Shown: piece by piece, positions 62,527 through 64,000 of the stretch
Layout: each line of letters opens with the position of its first letter
Position numbering within the stretch: position 1 is the first letter of the stretch
Source: Limnovirga soli
GTDB lineage: Bacteria; Bacteroidota; Bacteroidia; Chitinophagales; Chitinophagaceae
Length of the DNA stretch: 64,000 bases
Assembly (NCBI RefSeq): GCF_013106755.1
Contig: NZ_WHPF01000005.1
Location: forward strand, 124,001-188,000
Direction: 5' to 3'
Notes under the pieces: model-generated
Database searches by the model: none
Seen by the model: only the letters and a program-made list of their open reading frames with translations
What the model was told of the DNA's origin: nothing
Made by a program: the position numbers and the translations under genes

Positions 62527-64000
62527 TTATTTTTTTAACAGGTTTTGATTAAATAGTTGCAGTATACGTTTGTACTCATCCGTCCAACTGGAGGGTTCTA
62601 TAAAACTGTGGTCTTCAACAGGGTAAGAGGCCAGCTCCCAGTTATTTTTTCCCAGTTCTATAAGGCGCTGCGCCAGGCGAACAGCATCCTGGTAATGCAC
62701 ATTTACATCAACCATACCATGACAAATAAGCAAATGATTTTCAAGCCCAGCAGCAAAGTTAATGGGAGAGGAACGCTGGTAGGCAATACTATCGTTATAA
62801 GGTTGATTTAAGATGGCAGATGTATAGCCATCATCGTAATGCCCCCAATCAGTTACAGGTCTTAAAGCTGCCCCGGCTTTAAATACATTGGGCTGGGTAA
62901 AAAGTGCCATCAACGTCATAAACCCACCATAACTGCCGCCATACATGCCAATACGATTTGGATCAATACCATATGCTTTTACCAGGTAATTGGCAGCGTC
63001 TACTTCATCGTTAAGGTCTTTACCACCCATATAACGATATATGGCTGTACGCCAGTTCCGGCCATAGCCTGCACTGGCCTGGTAATCTATATCAATTACA
63101 GTATAGCCTTTATCGGCCAGCAGGTTATTAAACATAAACTCGTGATAATAATAACTCCAGCCATAGGTAACATTTTGCAGGTATCCGGCACCATGTACAA
63201 ATATTACAGCGGCTTTATTTTTGGTAGCTTTTACAGGCTCATAAATACGGGCATATACGGGCATGCCATCCCTGTTGGTAAAGCTGATAATTTTTGTATC
63301 ACGCCAAGGGTAGGCTTTCCATTCATCGCTCATGGCTTTGTTGGTAACCTGCAGTGGTTTTGCGCCGGGTGCATTTTCCTGTACATATAATTCCCATGGT
63401 TTGTTTTGGTAGGAATAGCGGTAAGCAATATATTTTTCATCAGGGGATATGCTTATTTCGTAACCACCGGTAAGCGAAGTAATTTTTTGTTTGTTACTGC
63501 CATCGGTATTAATGCGATAAACACTTTGTTTACCGGGGTGTTCTTCGTTGCTGATGATGTAAAAATATTGTTTATCGCGGCTTAGCCTGGCTTCCTGAAT
63601 TTCGTAATTGCCCTGTGTGATTTGCTTTTTGGTTTGGGTGTTTATATCAACCACATACAAATGGCTATAACCGCTGGATTCGCTTTGAAAATAAAAACTA
63701 TGATCATTTACCCAACCTGTATTGGTGCTACCTACCCAGGCAATACCCGGGCCTGCAATCCAGGCTTCATCACGTTGATGATCGAGTAATTGCAGTTCGC
63801 CTGTGGCTGCATTTAATTGCATTAGCCAGCGGTCTTTAAAATCCTGGGAAAAAATATCCAGCACTGCGGCAGTGCCTGTTTGGTTCCAGCTAACAGCATA
63901 CACATATACATCACGTGGCTTGCGTACGGTATCGCTAAATTTTGCCGGATAATCCTTTGTATAATCGGGTTGCACGGTTATACCGGGTAAAGCATCTGTT
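62527..64000 (-). CDS. S9 family prolyl oligopeptidase (5' end outside window)
   Basis: The C-terminal 491 residues of a DPP-IV/acylaminoacyl-peptidase-like S9 enzyme; the frame is open to the window edge, so the N-terminus is missing. The visible part has a beta-propeller portion and an alpha/beta hydrolase domain. GMYGGSYGGFMTLMAL carries the nucleophile Ser, HGMVDVNVHYQDA the Asp and VEDHSF the His. Such enzymes are periplasmic and release dipeptides from peptide N-termini. A repeat copy follows its stop. Confidence 0.92.
   Translation of the reverse strand, partial: TDALPGITVQPDYTKDYPAKFSDTVRKPRDVYVYAVSWNQTGTAAVLDIFSQDFKDRWLMQLNAATGELQLLDHQRDEAWIAGPGIAWVGSTNTGWVNDHSFYFQSESSGYSHLYVVDINTQTKKQITQGNYEIQEARLSRDKQYFYIISNEEHPGKQSVYRINTDGSNKQKITSLTGGYEISISPDEKYIAYRYSYQNKPWELYVQENAPGAKPLQVTNKAMSDEWKAYPWRDTKIISFTNRDGMPVYARIYEPVKATKNKAAVIFVHGAGYLQNVTYGWSYYYHEFMFNNLLADKGYTVIDIDYQASAGYGRNWRTAIYRYMGGKDLNDEVDAANYLVKAYGIDPNRIGMYGGSYGGFMTLMALFTQPNVFKAGAALRPVTDWGHYDDGYTSAILNQPYNDSIAYQRSSPINFAAGLENHLLICHGMVDVNVHYQDAVRLAQRLIELGKNNWELASYPVEDHSFIEPSSWTDEYKRILQLFNQNLLKK

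Noticed and set aside
1-64000. tRNA, rRNA or insertion sequence genes
   Set aside because: I looked in all intergenic regions and saw no tRNA-like cloverleaf ends, rRNA segments or transposase frames.

Overview
The window comes from a member of the Bacteroidota, most likely the Chitinophagaceae or close relatives (inference). The reasons are gldC of the gliding and type IX secretion (T9SS) machinery, T9SS C-terminal sorting domains, DUF4290, DUF2911, DUF1080 and DUF5009 proteins, LytS/LytTR and propeller-type two-component systems, TonB receptors, low GC, and candidate promoters of the TTTG / TAnnTTTG type. No rRNA, tRNA, transposase, integrase, phage or CRISPR array was found.

Layout. 1-9.5 kb is mostly housekeeping: DUF4290, a PepSY-like secreted protein, AcpH-like ACP phosphodiesterase, DUF2911, a VanZ-like membrane protein, an amidohydrolase, prfA, a glycosyltransferase, gldC, yqeY and a CvpA-family protein. 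9.7-19 kb has DUF4406 and DUF1080 proteins, a DUF3857/transglutaminase protein, a JmjC/cupin oxygenase, a membrane protein with a prokaryotic-YEATS-like tail, two outer-membrane proteins and an HTH regulator. 19.3-27.3 kb, all on the minus strand, holds a barrel protein with a radical SAM enzyme, a large lipoprotein, and three related small envelope proteins interleaved with a porin and an unknown. 27.4-30.6 kb is a LytS-type kinase and LytTR regulator. 30.9-37.7 kb has three secreted amidohydrolases, two with metal-ligand loss, and an acetyltransferase. 37.8-46.7 kb has a 2H phosphoesterase, DUF5009, a GH18 lipoprotein, a TonB receptor, PAP2 and a GT39-type transferase. 46.8-49.9 kb is an ECF sigma / anti-sigma / envelope-protein operon and a secreted DUF3471-like protein. 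50.4-57.2 kb is a NarL regulator, a propeller histidine kinase and secreted proteins. 57.3-61.1 kb is a tandem pair of T9SS-exported M23 peptidases. The end has a membrane protein, DUF3592 and a truncated S9 peptidase.

The most striking feature is a dispersed repeat. About 29 copies, plus two chimeric variants, share the invariant core TTGCGTCGCAC followed by ACTTGTAC or TCTTGTAC. Each copy starts with a GCCGGGC-like end, has a 15-22 nt linker that varies in sequence but often forms a hairpin, then the core, then a GCAGC box 13-15 nt further on. They lie between genes about once per 2 kb, usually just 3' of a stop codon with the GCCGGGC end nearest the gene. Many form inward-facing inverted pairs. 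Some pairs are nearly empty (150-190 bp, MITE/BIME-like); others enclose one accessory gene (DUF4406, GNAT, a solo T9SS-like domain, a DUF3471-like protein, an M23 peptidase). This looks like a mobile or RNA-structured repeat system and is the main candidate for something undescribed here. The repeat also reads as Leu-Arg-Arg-Thr-Leu-Val from a TTG codon and creates false gene starts.
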